Shown: one piece after another, positions 24,901-36,900 of the stretch | Position numbering within the stretch: the first letter of the stretch is position 1 | How the letters are laid out: each line of letters opens with the position of its first letter | NCBI RefSeq assembly: GCF_030445035.2 | Contig: NC_080680.1 | Location: 97,531,157 to 97,595,156, forward strand | DNA: 64,000 bases | Direction of reading: 5' to 3' | DNA from: Dasypus novemcinctus | Lineage: Eukaryota > Chordata > Mammalia > Cingulata > Dasypodidae | Program-made: the position numbers and the translations under genes | The notes under the pieces: generated by a model | Told to the model about the DNA's origin: nothing | What the model saw: the letters and a program-made list of their open reading frames with translations, nothing else | Databases searched by the model: none

Positions 24901-27900
24901 ATGCAAGCCACAGGGACTGGGGGTTCAGAGGCACGGTGGGAAGAGAGGGAACTGAGGCAGCCCCTGACCCAGGGAATTCTATCTGCCCAACAGGCCACCC
25001 CTCCTGAGTACCACACCCTGTTGCCAAGTGAGAGCAAATAAGCCCGCCACCCAGGGGGTGGGGGTGGATGGGAGGGAGCGGGGCGGGGGGGCACACCAAG
25101 GCAGGCCAAGCAGAGAGGCGGACGTCCCACGCACTGCGTGCAGCACCTTGGAGGCCAGGGAATGCCCATCCACCCTGGGCAGCTGAGGTCTAGAGGCCGG
25201 CTCCGCCCCTGAGTGTTTCAGGGAAGGGGGCGAGAGGCTAGTGTGGGAACAGGCTCATTCCTATCCTGGGGAGGGGCTTTAACAGGCCTGGAACTGGAAC
25301 GGGTGGGTCCTCGCTCTCTTTCTCTTGCTTGGGGGAACTGGCAGAGGGGTCTGGCATTCCCCAAGGCCACAGTGTCTCTGGGTTCATGGGAACAGACACA
25401 CGGGCCAGGAGGGCCTGGGCGGATGGGGTGGCAGGCTGTGTGGCAGGCTGGTGGGATGGGGATGAACGCATCATTCAGCGTGGGATGGCAGTTGGGTGCA
25501 GGTGGAGGTGAAATGAGAGGAGGAGCGTGACATGGGCTGTGACGGCCTGACCGGGCCTGAGAGCCCAGCCCTGCCCTCTGACCAACGGCACTGACCTGCT
25601 TGTGCACTGCCCGAGGCTTCAGCTCCGGGCTGTCGCCCTTGGAGGAGGAAGACTGTTGCCGCAGCCGGGTGCCAGGGCCAGCCCAGTCAGGAGAGGCTGA
25701 CGCCAGGGTCCCACTTGAGGGCCGTGGATACTGCAGGGTGCTTAGTAGGGTGGGTGGCGTCCGGCCCCGGGGGGCAGGGGGTGGCGGTGGGGGCGGGGGC
25801 GGCGGCTGGTCGATCCTCCGCTGGGGGCCAGCACTGTTCTGCCGCGGCACCGTGGGCTGCCCGCCCTTTTCAGTCAGTGACATCTGCCGCCGCGCCAGCT
25901 CCCCGGGCCGCCGCGCCAGCTCCTCGGCAGTGGTGCTGAAACTGCCCAGCTTGGCGGCCGCTGCCAGCTCTTCACTGTTGCTGTGGCTGCTCAGGGAGCT
26001 GTGGCCCTCAGAGCCTGAGTCACCGAGGCCACGGGGTGACAGCGGCAGGCCAGCCGCCATCTGGTACACGGGGTTCTGGAAGGAGAGTGGCGCCAAGAGT
26101 TGGGGCCGGCCTGGTGCACCCTCGGAGCTGCCCGGCGTGGTTGGCGTCTGGCCTGCCCGCCGCACCGTGGCCAGCCCTGCGAGGTTCACTGGGGCCACCC
26201 GGGCCGGCCACCCTGCCACCAGCTGAGTTGTGGGCACCTGCCCATCAGCAGGAAGGGCGTCAGGGCCTGCCGGGGAGCCTGCCTCCCCGTCCAGCGTGCG
26301 GGCGTCCTGGAGGTCCACCATGGACAGGCTCTTGCCGCCGTTGGCCATCTGGAGATCAGGCTCGTTGGCTTCCGAGTAACTCGAGCTGCGGGCAGGTGAG
26401 GGCTGGACCCCAGAGGACCTTGTGACAAAAAACAAGTCCTTGTTTTCAGGGGTTGGAGACGGTAACCGGGTGAAATCTATCAGACTGCAGGGAGACAAGC
26501 ACACACAGGGAAAGAAGGGGAAGAGAAGAACTGTGAATGCGGCCAAGGCGGGTCCAAACCGAGAGCACCCGCCAACCTGCCGGGGCCTGGTGGCCTGAGC
26601 CAGGGCTGCGGGAAGCGGGGGAAGGGGGTGGTGCAGGCACAGCAAAGATGGGAGAGTCCCGGTGACCGATGGTCTGTTGCAAAACCTGCACGAACCTCTG
26701 CTCCAGGGGCTGAGCTGCTAGTTCCAGGCCAGGCTGCCTGGCAGGCCCTTTCTCCTGCTGAGCTGCATTTTAGAACAATGGGTTCTGGGGCCTGGAGTGT
26801 TCTGGAGAACTCCCCTTAGCTCAACCCAAACCCACAACCCAGCAGCTCTCTCCAATCCCAGGGTCCTGCACTGAGAACTCCGACTTCCAGTCACTCGGGC
26901 TCTTCTCCTTCTGCCTCTGCCTCTTCCTCTTCCCTCCTGCTCCCAATCAGACTGTTAACCAAGCGGGGGCCTGATGGAACCGCCCCTGCACAACCTCATG
27001 CTGCCACTCCCTCGTTTGACTGGCATTCCCAGCAATAACAGGGAATCAGAGGCGGCTCCATCCAGGGCACAGCTCTGGGGGGAGGCGTCTGAAGGCTGCA
27101 AGAGCAGGCTGTACCACCAGTCCACCAGAATCCACGGCCCCTCCTCACTCTACACCCCCTCCCCCCACCAAGAAGCCAGCTCCCTGGAAGAAGGCACAAC
27201 TGGGGCAGGGCCAGGTGGCTGTGAGGGAAGACCTGGGGCTCCCAGAGCGGGGCTCAGGATGGGGAGGTGGTGCTGGCTGGGCCTGCGATGGGCAGCGCTC
27301 CTAGAGGCCAGAAGAGCTGGCAGGCAGGCGAGCAGGGAGGAACCAGGCCTGGCCCACCTCTCCGCGGCCGTCTCCTCAGCCTCAGGGTGTCTCCACCTGA
27401 ACTCTTGTTCCCCAGCCCTGCTTTGATTCACTTGACAGGTTATGTGATTGGACTCCCCGAAACCTGCGGGGGGGGGGCGGGGGGATGTGTGCTGCAGCAC
27501 TTCATCACTGCGACCTCTGACTCTCGGGCCTTTTCCTGGGTCATCTGTGTCCTGTACTCCCCACCCCCCGAGGTTCTTGATCGACACCCCCCCCCCACTT
27601 AAGATTAAGTCCTGACTTTGCTGCTCCAGGCTCTCATAAGCTGGTATTGGGGGGGGGGGGCCCTGTGGGGAATGAGAGTGAAGGAATGGAGCATAAACAG
27701 CTTCATGTCAACTCCAAATTTTTTTTTTTAGAAACGGCCCTATTTTGCCTCAAGCAATCAGAACCTTCTGCCTCCTCCTCCACTGTGCTTCGTTTACACT
27801 GAGCACGCTGCTGCTCCAATAGCCGGTCTCTGGGTGGCAGCTGGGGTTCCCAGCTTCAAAGCATGGCAGTCCCCTGAGCTCCTGATCCAAACACACAGCC

Positions 27901-30900
27901 CTAAGCTCCTCTTCCCGAGATCCTGACTCGTGCCCAGGGTGGGGCTGGAGAGCAGGCACTTTAACAAGCACCGTGTGATGTGGAGATGCCTTCAGGTCTG
28001 GGACCAGCTCCTCAGCACATCATGGTGTCTTTCTCAGGCTTCTGCTTCTGCTCTTCTCACTACTCAGAAGGCCTTTTCTACCGATGGAAATGCTACTTTT
28101 TTCTAAAAGGATGAAAACTACTGCACCACCTCCTTCAGGAAGCCTCTCCTGATCCTTCCCAAAGGCAGTTCACTGTTTAGAGCCTGAACAACACATTTTT
28201 GAGTCTCGCTCAGACTTGTTTTGTAGACACCTGTTTAGATACCCTCTGCCCCAACCTGAAACAGCAGAAGGGCCGTGCCCTGGCTGCATGCACCCCACCA
28301 GGCCCAGCTCGCCTGGACGCTCTTACCCAGAGAGATCGTTCTCGATCACCATTTTCTGCAGTCCGGCCGAGATGCTGCTGCTGCCAGACCCGGGTGTGGA
28401 GGCCAGGTCATTGGTCCCCACTAGCTGCCCGCTGGCTGGGGTGCTTAGCGCTGTGTGGACATCTCTCAGGATCCGAGGCAGGGGCCCCAGTTTGGACACG
28501 ATGCTCTGCAAAGACATGCCAAGAGATAGGCATGACCTCTGGGGCCACCGCCCAGGGACGACAAGGTGCTGCAGCCTGGGAGGGGTGAGTCAGAAATGCA
28601 GTAGGTCTGGGAGGAGTGAGGAGCACCGGGAGCTGCAAATACGCATCTTCCAATCAGCTCCCCAGGTATTTCTCACAGGGAAAATCGCTGACCTAGTCAA
28701 GCCTCTCACCCAAGTTTTCCCTGCTCACTGTCCCCCACAGAGGGGAAAGCCTGCACGGAGGCCCAGCACTCCCCACATCTCCCCACAGACTCCTCTTTAC
28801 AGGGTGAACCCAGTCCCAGCCTGGCCCCCTTGAACCTGAGCCCAGATGAGGCAGTCCAGGCACAGACACCACCGGACACCCGTCAGACAAAACCACAGAC
28901 AGACGCTGGGCAAGAGGGCAGCACCTGGCCCCATGGGCACCTCACTGTGACGGTTTAGACAGATGGTGCTGAAGCTTCCAGGCTGCATGGGGCTGGGGGA
29001 GCGGTCCCGACCTTCCCTGTGTACACGCTGACTTCCACCCAAGCCCTTGTGCAAAAATAAAGACTGAAAACTCATGTAGTCAGTAGGGCAGACTTGACAA
29101 GCAAACAAGCTGGCCTCAGGTCCCTGCTGCACCACTATCAGCTGCATGACAACAGTCAGTCCTCTGCCTTCCTTCCCGGCTTGCCGTGCAGATACGAGTG
29201 CCAGTGGCCAGCGCAGTGCTTGGTAAGCAACATGGTTGGAGTGGCTGGTGTTGGCAGCCATGCAGGGCTCAGGCTGGGAGGGAAGGAGGAAGGACTTTGG
29301 CTCTCATTTGCATTTCTTATTCCTGCGCGTCTCACAGCCAAAGGGCAGTGGATATAAATGAGCAAAAACTGTTCCTTTTGACGGCAACTGTTCTTTTTGA
29401 CTGTTTTTAGCAAATAGTTGAAACTAACCTAAGCATCCATCAATGGGGGCTGGGGAAATAAACTGAATATTCGTATGATGGGATAGCTTGTGGCTTTTAA
29501 CAAAGTCACAGCAGCAGTGCGGGACATCCAGAGCACTGGGTTAGACACACACATATGGAAGTGTACACATAAGTTCTCACTTAAAAACAAAGGAAAAAAG
29601 GGAAAGAAAAACAAAAACAGCATGTGTCCGTGCTTATGTGTGTGTATTTACATGTGCACAGAGGATGTCCAGGAGGCTGCAGGCTCAAGTGTTCTAAGTG
29701 GTCACTTCTAGGGAACAGGGCAAGGAGGTAGGTGCCTTCCAGGTGGGCACAGAGCACACGACCTTTCTACAGTGACCTTCCTGAGCACTGGACAGCACAG
29801 ACGTGCTGGGGGGCTGGGGCCAAGTGACAGTTAGAGGAACACCCAGGCCAGGGACAGCTCACTCTGGGTGACTGCAGCTAGGGAATAATCCTGTCAAATG
29901 CACGGTCAAGGGCAATTCTCAGTTTACAACTTCTTGCCTGAGACGTGGGGGTGCAGCACCTTCAGTCTCTCCTTTTCACATCAGTGGCCTCAAAATCCAG
30001 AGCAAGGATATTTTAGGTGAAGCAGGTAAAGGAAACCAGTCTGGTCATATTTCTTAAATGCACTCAGGAAGGGAATACACCTTTATATGTGAAATTCCAT
30101 CCACTAAAAACTGTGTCCCTGGAGGCAAAGCCCAAAGCCCCAGGGCCCAGGGTGGGCCTACCCCGGCAGAGCTGTGGGGTGAAGCACCCTGGTACTGCTG
30201 GAATGTGGTACTTGCCCACAAAGAAAGTGGAGTCCAGGGAGCCCTGGTGCATGCTGATAGAGCCTGCGTTAGAGCCGCTGGCTCCTGATGCCCAGGCAGG
30301 GCTCCTGACCCACGCCACACAGCGCAGACCCTTGGGTGCTGCCCCATCTTGGCCCCCAGTACATGGCAGGCACCTGCTCCAGCTGGCTGACGGCCTCCCA
30401 GAGCAGCGAGTGCAGGCTGGAGAGCTCGCGGCCCAGGTCGATGTAGCCCTCAAAGCCAGCTGTATTGGAGATGGTCTCGGGGTTGGAGATCTCCAGCAGG
30501 AAGCGTTGCATGTTGGTCCACTCATGTTCCAGAAACTGGTTCATGAATGACATGTACTCCTCCTTGCTGCCAAACCTGGTCAGAGGGAGCGAACAGAGTA
30601 AATGGCCAGGGCCGGAGCAGACCCCAGTCCAGGAGCTCCCCCTCTCTGAGACAGCCCCTCCTCCTCCCAGCCACCCAGGTGCCTCAGCCCCCAATCCCTC
30701 GTCACCCACTGCAGCCCGGTTCCACCTCATTCCCTCCCCAGCCAACCGTGTCTTGTCTGCTCTGGCCCAGGTCGCTAGAGGACCCCTTCCTCATGGCCAA
30801 GTCCAGTGACCCTTTTCTGGATCGCTTCTCACCAGACCTGTACTGTCCCAGAGTCCCCATGTACTGCAGTTACACCCCCTTCCTCTTTGCCCCCAAGTTT

Positions 30901-33900
30901 CAATAGCCTCATGTGCAGAAGATTCTCAAATCCACGCTTGGCCCACACTCAGCTGAGTTTTCAAACGTGTTCACCCACAGGCACCACCCCTGGGAGACCC
31001 TCCTACTCAGCCTGGCCAAGTCTGAAGCTATCACCACTACCCAAAATCCATGCTCCTCCGGGCTCCCTACCCCAAGTGGAGACACCACCATCCACCCAGA
31101 TACCCAAGCCAGCCCACGGTGACCCGCTTCTCTGTCACCCCCAACTGGCAAGGCCTGCTGACTTCATCTTCTAATCACCCCCTGCCCCTGCCCCTTCTAA
31201 CCCACTGCCTCCTCCACCACCCTCCTACCTGCCCCCTCTTCTAACCCTTACCCTTTTTGCCTGAAGCACAGCTATACTCTCCTCCCAGCTCTACTGGTGT
31301 CTGGGTGAGCTTTTCAGGATGCTGAACAGATGAAAGCCACCCTCTCCCTTGCTTAAAGCCCTCTGGTGGCTCCCACTGCCCCGGCTACTCTTTAAGTCTC
31401 TGCTATCTTCTCTGGTCTCATCTCTTCTTTCTCAGGCTGGCCTCTGATGACCCAAGAATGCCATGGCGCCACACTATCCCCTGGCATACCTGCCTCTGCT
31501 CCTGACCCTTCCTTGACACTGATGACATGTGGCTTGGGGACCGCGTCTTCTAAAAAGCACCCCCCCCCTCATTTTAGGGCCCTCCTAGGAGACCGGAGCA
31601 CATGGCTCTCGCTGATGTCCTCCGTCACTGCCCTGCTTCCAACTGCAAGCCCGTCTCCCCTGCTGCCGCACTGCCCTCCGGGAGGACCAAGCCTGGTTCA
31701 TCTCAGACGCCAGCACAGCAATGGTCCCAGAACGGGGCTCAGTACACACTTTGTGAATGAACAATGACATGACCCAGCCAGCCCATCCGCCCACTCATTT
31801 CAAGGGCACATCCGAAAATACTAGAAGTGCTTTATGGACAGACATTCCTGATGGCACTAAACAAGGACAGTCAAAATCCCAAGTGCCCAAGCACAAGGCA
31901 CTGGTTAAGTAAATATGGGCCATTCCCCTTGGAGGAATATTAGTCATCCATTTTAAAGTGAGGTTTATGAATGTTAAGAACACAGGAGAATCCTCATGAT
32001 GAGACATTAATTCAAAAAAGCAGAAGGAAAAAATATCTCATGTCATCACTTTTAAGAACTAAGGAAACAGACCAAAATGGCATGCTTTTACCTGAAGATG
32101 ATGGATGATGGCTACTTTCTGCTTTGATACTTCCTAAATGTGTCTACGTACTTCTCTAGGAGGGGGTAGGGGTATGGTGATTTTATTTTGAAAAAAAAAG
32201 GGAGAGGGGAAGGACAGAGGGTGACAGGTACAAAAAGCAGGGCCTGTTGTCCCAGCCCAGCTCTGGGTCAGAGACGTCCATGGGCTCCCTGTGGACTCCA
32301 GCCCTGCTCCCGACCGCCTGCTGGAGGTGATGCTACACTCACTTGGCAAAGTTAGCCAGGTTCTGGGTGACCTTGGCGATGAGGGTGAGGGTACGGGCAG
32401 TGCGGTCATCGGGGTACTCCTGCAGCAGGTTGAAGAGCGAGGGCGACATGATGGCCGGGCAGAGGAAGCGCAGGAAGAGAGAGGCACTGATGAGACGCTC
32501 GCTGATGTCCGGCCGGCCTCGGCTGCTGCACTCCTGCCGCCACGAGGCAAACACCTCTTTCAGCTCCCGTGGGAAAACGCTGTGGAGGGGCACACAAGGG
32601 TGAGCCAGGTTGTCAGGCAGGTGCAGACTGAAGCCCAAGTTCCAACTCCAGCTCTGCCTCTGGACAGCTGTGTGAGGTGGGCTGGGCCACCTGAGCGCTG
32701 AGCCTGGTACCCAGCCTGGGGGTGTGAGCTGGGCCAGGCCGCCTGAGCTCTGAGCCTGGTACCCAGCCTGGGGGTGTGAGCTGGGCCGGGCCGCCTGAGC
32801 GCTGGGCCTGGTACCCAGCCTGGGGGTGTGAGCTGGGCTGGGCCGCCTGAGCGCTGGGCCTGGTACCCAGCCTGGGGGTGTGAGCTGGGCCGGGCCACCT
32901 GAGCACTGAGCCTGGTACCCAGCCTGGGGGTGTGAGCTGGGCCAGGCCGCCTGAGCTCTGAGCCTGGTACCCAGCCTGGGGGTGTGAGCTGGGCCGGGCC
33001 GCTTGAGCGCTGAGCCTGGTACCCAGCCTGGGGGTGTGAGCTGGGCCGGGCCGCCTGAGCGCTGGGCCTGGTACCCAGCCTGGGGGTGTGAGCTGGGCCG
33101 GGCCGCCTGAGCGCTGGCCCTGGTACCCAGCCTGGGGGTGTGAGCTGGGCCGGGCCACCTGAGCACTGAGCCTGGTACCCAGCGTGGGGGTGTGAGCTGG
33201 GCCAGGGCACCTGAGTGCTGAGCCTGGTATCAGCCTGCAGCAGGGCTGGTGGGAGGAGCTGATGAGTCAGGGTATGGGCATTTCCACTAGGCATTTCCAG
33301 CCTGCCACAGTTAGTCCTCACCCTAAAAGAGATGTTCAGAGTTTCCTGAACCCAGTCTATTCTTGACTCTGTCACTTGCTCAGGATGAGACTTGCTGGTC
33401 TTTTTTCCTCACCTTTAAACTGAGAATGAGGCCTGCCCTGCAAGTTCACAGAGCTATCTCAAGGCGGAGACTCCAAGGTCCTAAGAGAGCTCAATCAACT
33501 TTAACTGCTTTCCCCCCACAAGCCCAACACCTGGCCCAGTCCCCGGCCCAGCAGGTTCTCTGGGAGTGGATGCTGGAAGAAGCAGTAAGGGTAGGTTTAA
33601 AAAGGCCACAAAGGTGGGTGGCCTTGAACCCTGGGGTGGCACAGACTGGGCACAGGGCAGGCACTGAGCAGCAACTTTCTACTGATGGCCTTATCTGGAA
33701 CAGAGAGATGTCTCTGACGAATACCAGAAAGAGAAAATAGAAAATCATTGTCCATGGACTTGGTTTCCTAGTCCCACACCTCAGTCCCTCCTGGGAGCAT
33801 GGGGGCAGAGGATGAAACCTGCCCATCCCAGACATGGGAAATGTGCAGCCCCATGGCTCAGGGCACTCTGGCTGCCCTTCACCCTGGGCCAGGGATGTGA

Positions 33901-36900
33901 AAGCTGCAAATTTCTGGCCCAGCCCCAAGGTATCAGGCAAGAACCTTGGGTAGCTCAGGGGCAGAGAGCCCTGAGGAGGTGGTGTCCACCCTACCCACTG
34001 GCCATTCCCCCTGCCCCTTCCAAGACTGAGCTCAGCTATCAGGGCTGTCCCTCAGGAGTAGCAAACAACTCCCGAGTTCTCTCGTATGCCCAGCTCCGAG
34101 CTGGTGGGCCCTCTGCCTCCGGGGTGCTCCCAGCATGCAGAGGAAACAGATCTGGACACAGGCACAATCCCATTCCAGTGGGTTCAGGGCTGTGGCAGAG
34201 GGTACCCAGGAGGCATGACATGGAGGCGGCCAGGGGAGCCAGGCATAAGGCCTTAAAGCAGGAAGGGCAAGGTGTGTCCAGGTGGGGTGTGGAGAGGGAA
34301 GGGAGGCCCAATCAGGGAAGCGTGAGGACTCACTGGGAGGTGGTGTCAGGACAGGGGCTGAGGACAGAGGCTGGGGTGGGGTGAGGGCACGGAGGCCCTG
34401 AGCTGGAGCAAAGGCGGGATACAATCTGGGCAGGCCATCCAGTGGGAACATAAACTCACTGCTTGGGATTGACCAGTGGGCCTCCTGGGCAGCCATGCTC
34501 ACCGCACTGCGAAGCTGTCCGGGTGTTGGTCAGTTGCCCACCACACATGCACGACCCCGGTACCAAGCAGGTGCCTGGCAAACCTTCCCAGGGACTGGCT
34601 CTGGCCCTGACAATGGTCCTGCCTGTGCAGCCCATTCCCATCCACCCCTGGCCCTCTACTAGGGCCGGCAGCAGCCTGCAGATCCCGGTTCTATTTATAG
34701 CCCAGTCCTTTCTCTCTTCCTTTCTCTCCTTTCTCTCTCTACAGGCATCTGCACGTGGACCACAAGCCCACAGCATGAGCACCGTAGCCCTCAATGGACA
34801 CGGAGTCTCAGGTGAACCTACCTGCCTGCCCCGAGCAGGGCCTTGTCAGTCTAGCTCTGGCTCACTGCTGCTGCCCGAGCACCCGCCATCGCGCCCAGCA
34901 CCCAGAGGGCGCATACAAAAGTGTGTAGACTGACTGCGTGGCCAGGATCCTTCTGCTTTAACGCCATAAATATGACGTGATGCATACACACCCCTGATTC
35001 TGAGAGCCCAGGAAGGACCAGGATGGGGGTCAGGCAGAGGGTGGATTCCCATCTCAGTGCCCACGAACAGAAGCTGTGAAGCTGCAGGCATATCACTCAC
35101 TCTCCCCGGCAAGCCTCAGTTCTTGTTTATGAACTGGGAATAAGGTACTAGAGTTCCCTCACGGAGGTCCTGGGGCCTGAGTGGGACAGAGCCTGCGTGG
35201 GCCTCACACAGTGCCTGGCACGCTGTGGGCACCTTAGCCCAAGCAGGGGGTCGCGGGCACCAGCACTGACCAGTAGGAGTTGATGATCTTGCAGAAGGCC
35301 AGCTCGCAGCACATCTTCAGGTTGCCCTGGTGCTCAGGGAGGTCGGAGGCTGAGCACTTGCTTGGGTCCACTTCGCAGTTCTCATCCGACTCGTAAAGCG
35401 CTTTGATGAACTCACCTGTGGCCGGGCAGGCAGGAGGGTGGAGTGAGGACCTGGTGGCCACCACCCACCCTCCACCACGGCCCCCTGCTGGCTTGCGCCC
35501 ACCCTACCTAGCGCATCTTGCAGGTACTTCTGGCCCACCAGCTTGAGGTACTCTTCAATGGCCTTCGTGGCCAGCGTGTTCTCCCGGAAGATGAGGTGCT
35601 CGTTGTCCCCACAGCGATCTACCTCGGACATCATCAAATCCGTCAGAAAGTCCTGGGGAGGCAGGAGGGTGAGGACAATGGGGTCTGAGCTCACCTGGCC
35701 GGTAGGATCCTTGGATTCCAGACCTGATCCCTGGCCAAAGAAGCCCCAGCTCCTGGAGGTTCATTCATCGCCAAGCTGCAGGGGACCCAGAGAGGAGCAG
35801 ACAGTCTCCACCCTCGGGGGCTGCCAGGGAGTGAGGACAGGTGGTGAGGGGAGGTGACATCAGAGTGGGTCAAAGGACAGGGGAGGCAGGACTGGGCAAA
35901 GGCATGCCACACGGAGCCACAAATGTCCTGCCACCGCGGTCAGACCCAAACCGTCAAATCCCTGTTTGGCCCTGACCAGGCCTGGCTGAGGGGACACAAC
36001 AGAAACACCCCTGATGTCCCCATCCCAACCCCTACCCCCATCAGGCCCAAAGAGACTGGACAAAGCCACCTTTCTCCGTGGTACAAACAACTGCCACTAT
36101 CCACATGTTACTCTGAAGGGGTCTCCACACCAGATACAGGACTTGTTCTGTGCGGCCCCACAGGGAAGGACTAGAGAGAGGCAGAGGCTGTCCAGCCCTG
36201 GAAGGCAGTGAGCGATCCGTGCTTAGGGGGGTGCAAGCAGGGACTGCTGTCCATTTGGCAGGGATCTTGCCCTGGGACGGCAGACTGTAGTGCCACGGTC
36301 CCCTTGGCAACTTCAGGGCAGCAGACCCGCTCTGCTGTTGGTCTGACTTCCTCAGAGGGCAGCTGTTACCTGCTGTGCCCACGAGGGCTCACCACGCAGC
36401 TGGGGGAAAGCCTGTGGGGGCAGGGCCTGAGCAGCATCTCCCCACCGGACTCCGTGGAGGGGCTGTAAAATGAACCCTCTGCCCCCACCCAGCTGGTAAC
36501 TCCTCTCTGGAGCCCCCATCTCGTCATACCCACAGCTGACCTGTGACTCAGAGGAGAGGAAAAGGGAAAGCAGGGAGAGACAGAGGCTCAGGGGAAGGTG
36601 ACAAGTCAGAGGCCACCTGGAGCGAAGCCTGCAAGGCAGCCAGATCAGGCCTGGATTTCCGGGACTCTGAAATCTTCTCACTCCACCTTGCACAACTCTG
36701 GGCCCTTTGAAATGACAGTGGCTCTTGGAATAAGAGTTCAGCTGTAGTGCAGGCACAGAAGGGGACAAGGAAAAGCTACCGCTGGCCTGCCCTGAGGACC
36801 CCTTCCTGACCTACAGACCAGCTCAAGGATCCCAATCCCTGAACACTAAGGTATGGGAAAGCACTTCATCTTGCCCCGGAGCCCCTGCCCTGGCTCTTGC

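Larger units (their letters stand above)
32580..35270 (-). other. DAB2IP: DAB2IP intron with a 52-base VNTR
   Basis: 2691 bases. Its first 660 bases after the exon are dominated by a minisatellite. A MIR-like fragment lies near 35.1-35.24 kb and a pyrimidine tract near 34.70-34.74 kb. Confidence 0.7.

Noticed and set aside
25218..26645. Continuous 475-codon minus-strand frame
   Set aside because: It is the 889-base DAB2IP exon plus readthrough into both introns. Clear acceptor and donor sites limit the coding part to 25596-26484.
32339..33375. Minus-strand open frames of 181-275 codons with repeated [13 protein letters not shown] units
   Set aside because: Products of the 52-base VNTR, which lacks stops in all minus frames. 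Only the RasGAP exon portion (32343-32579) is genuine coding sequence.
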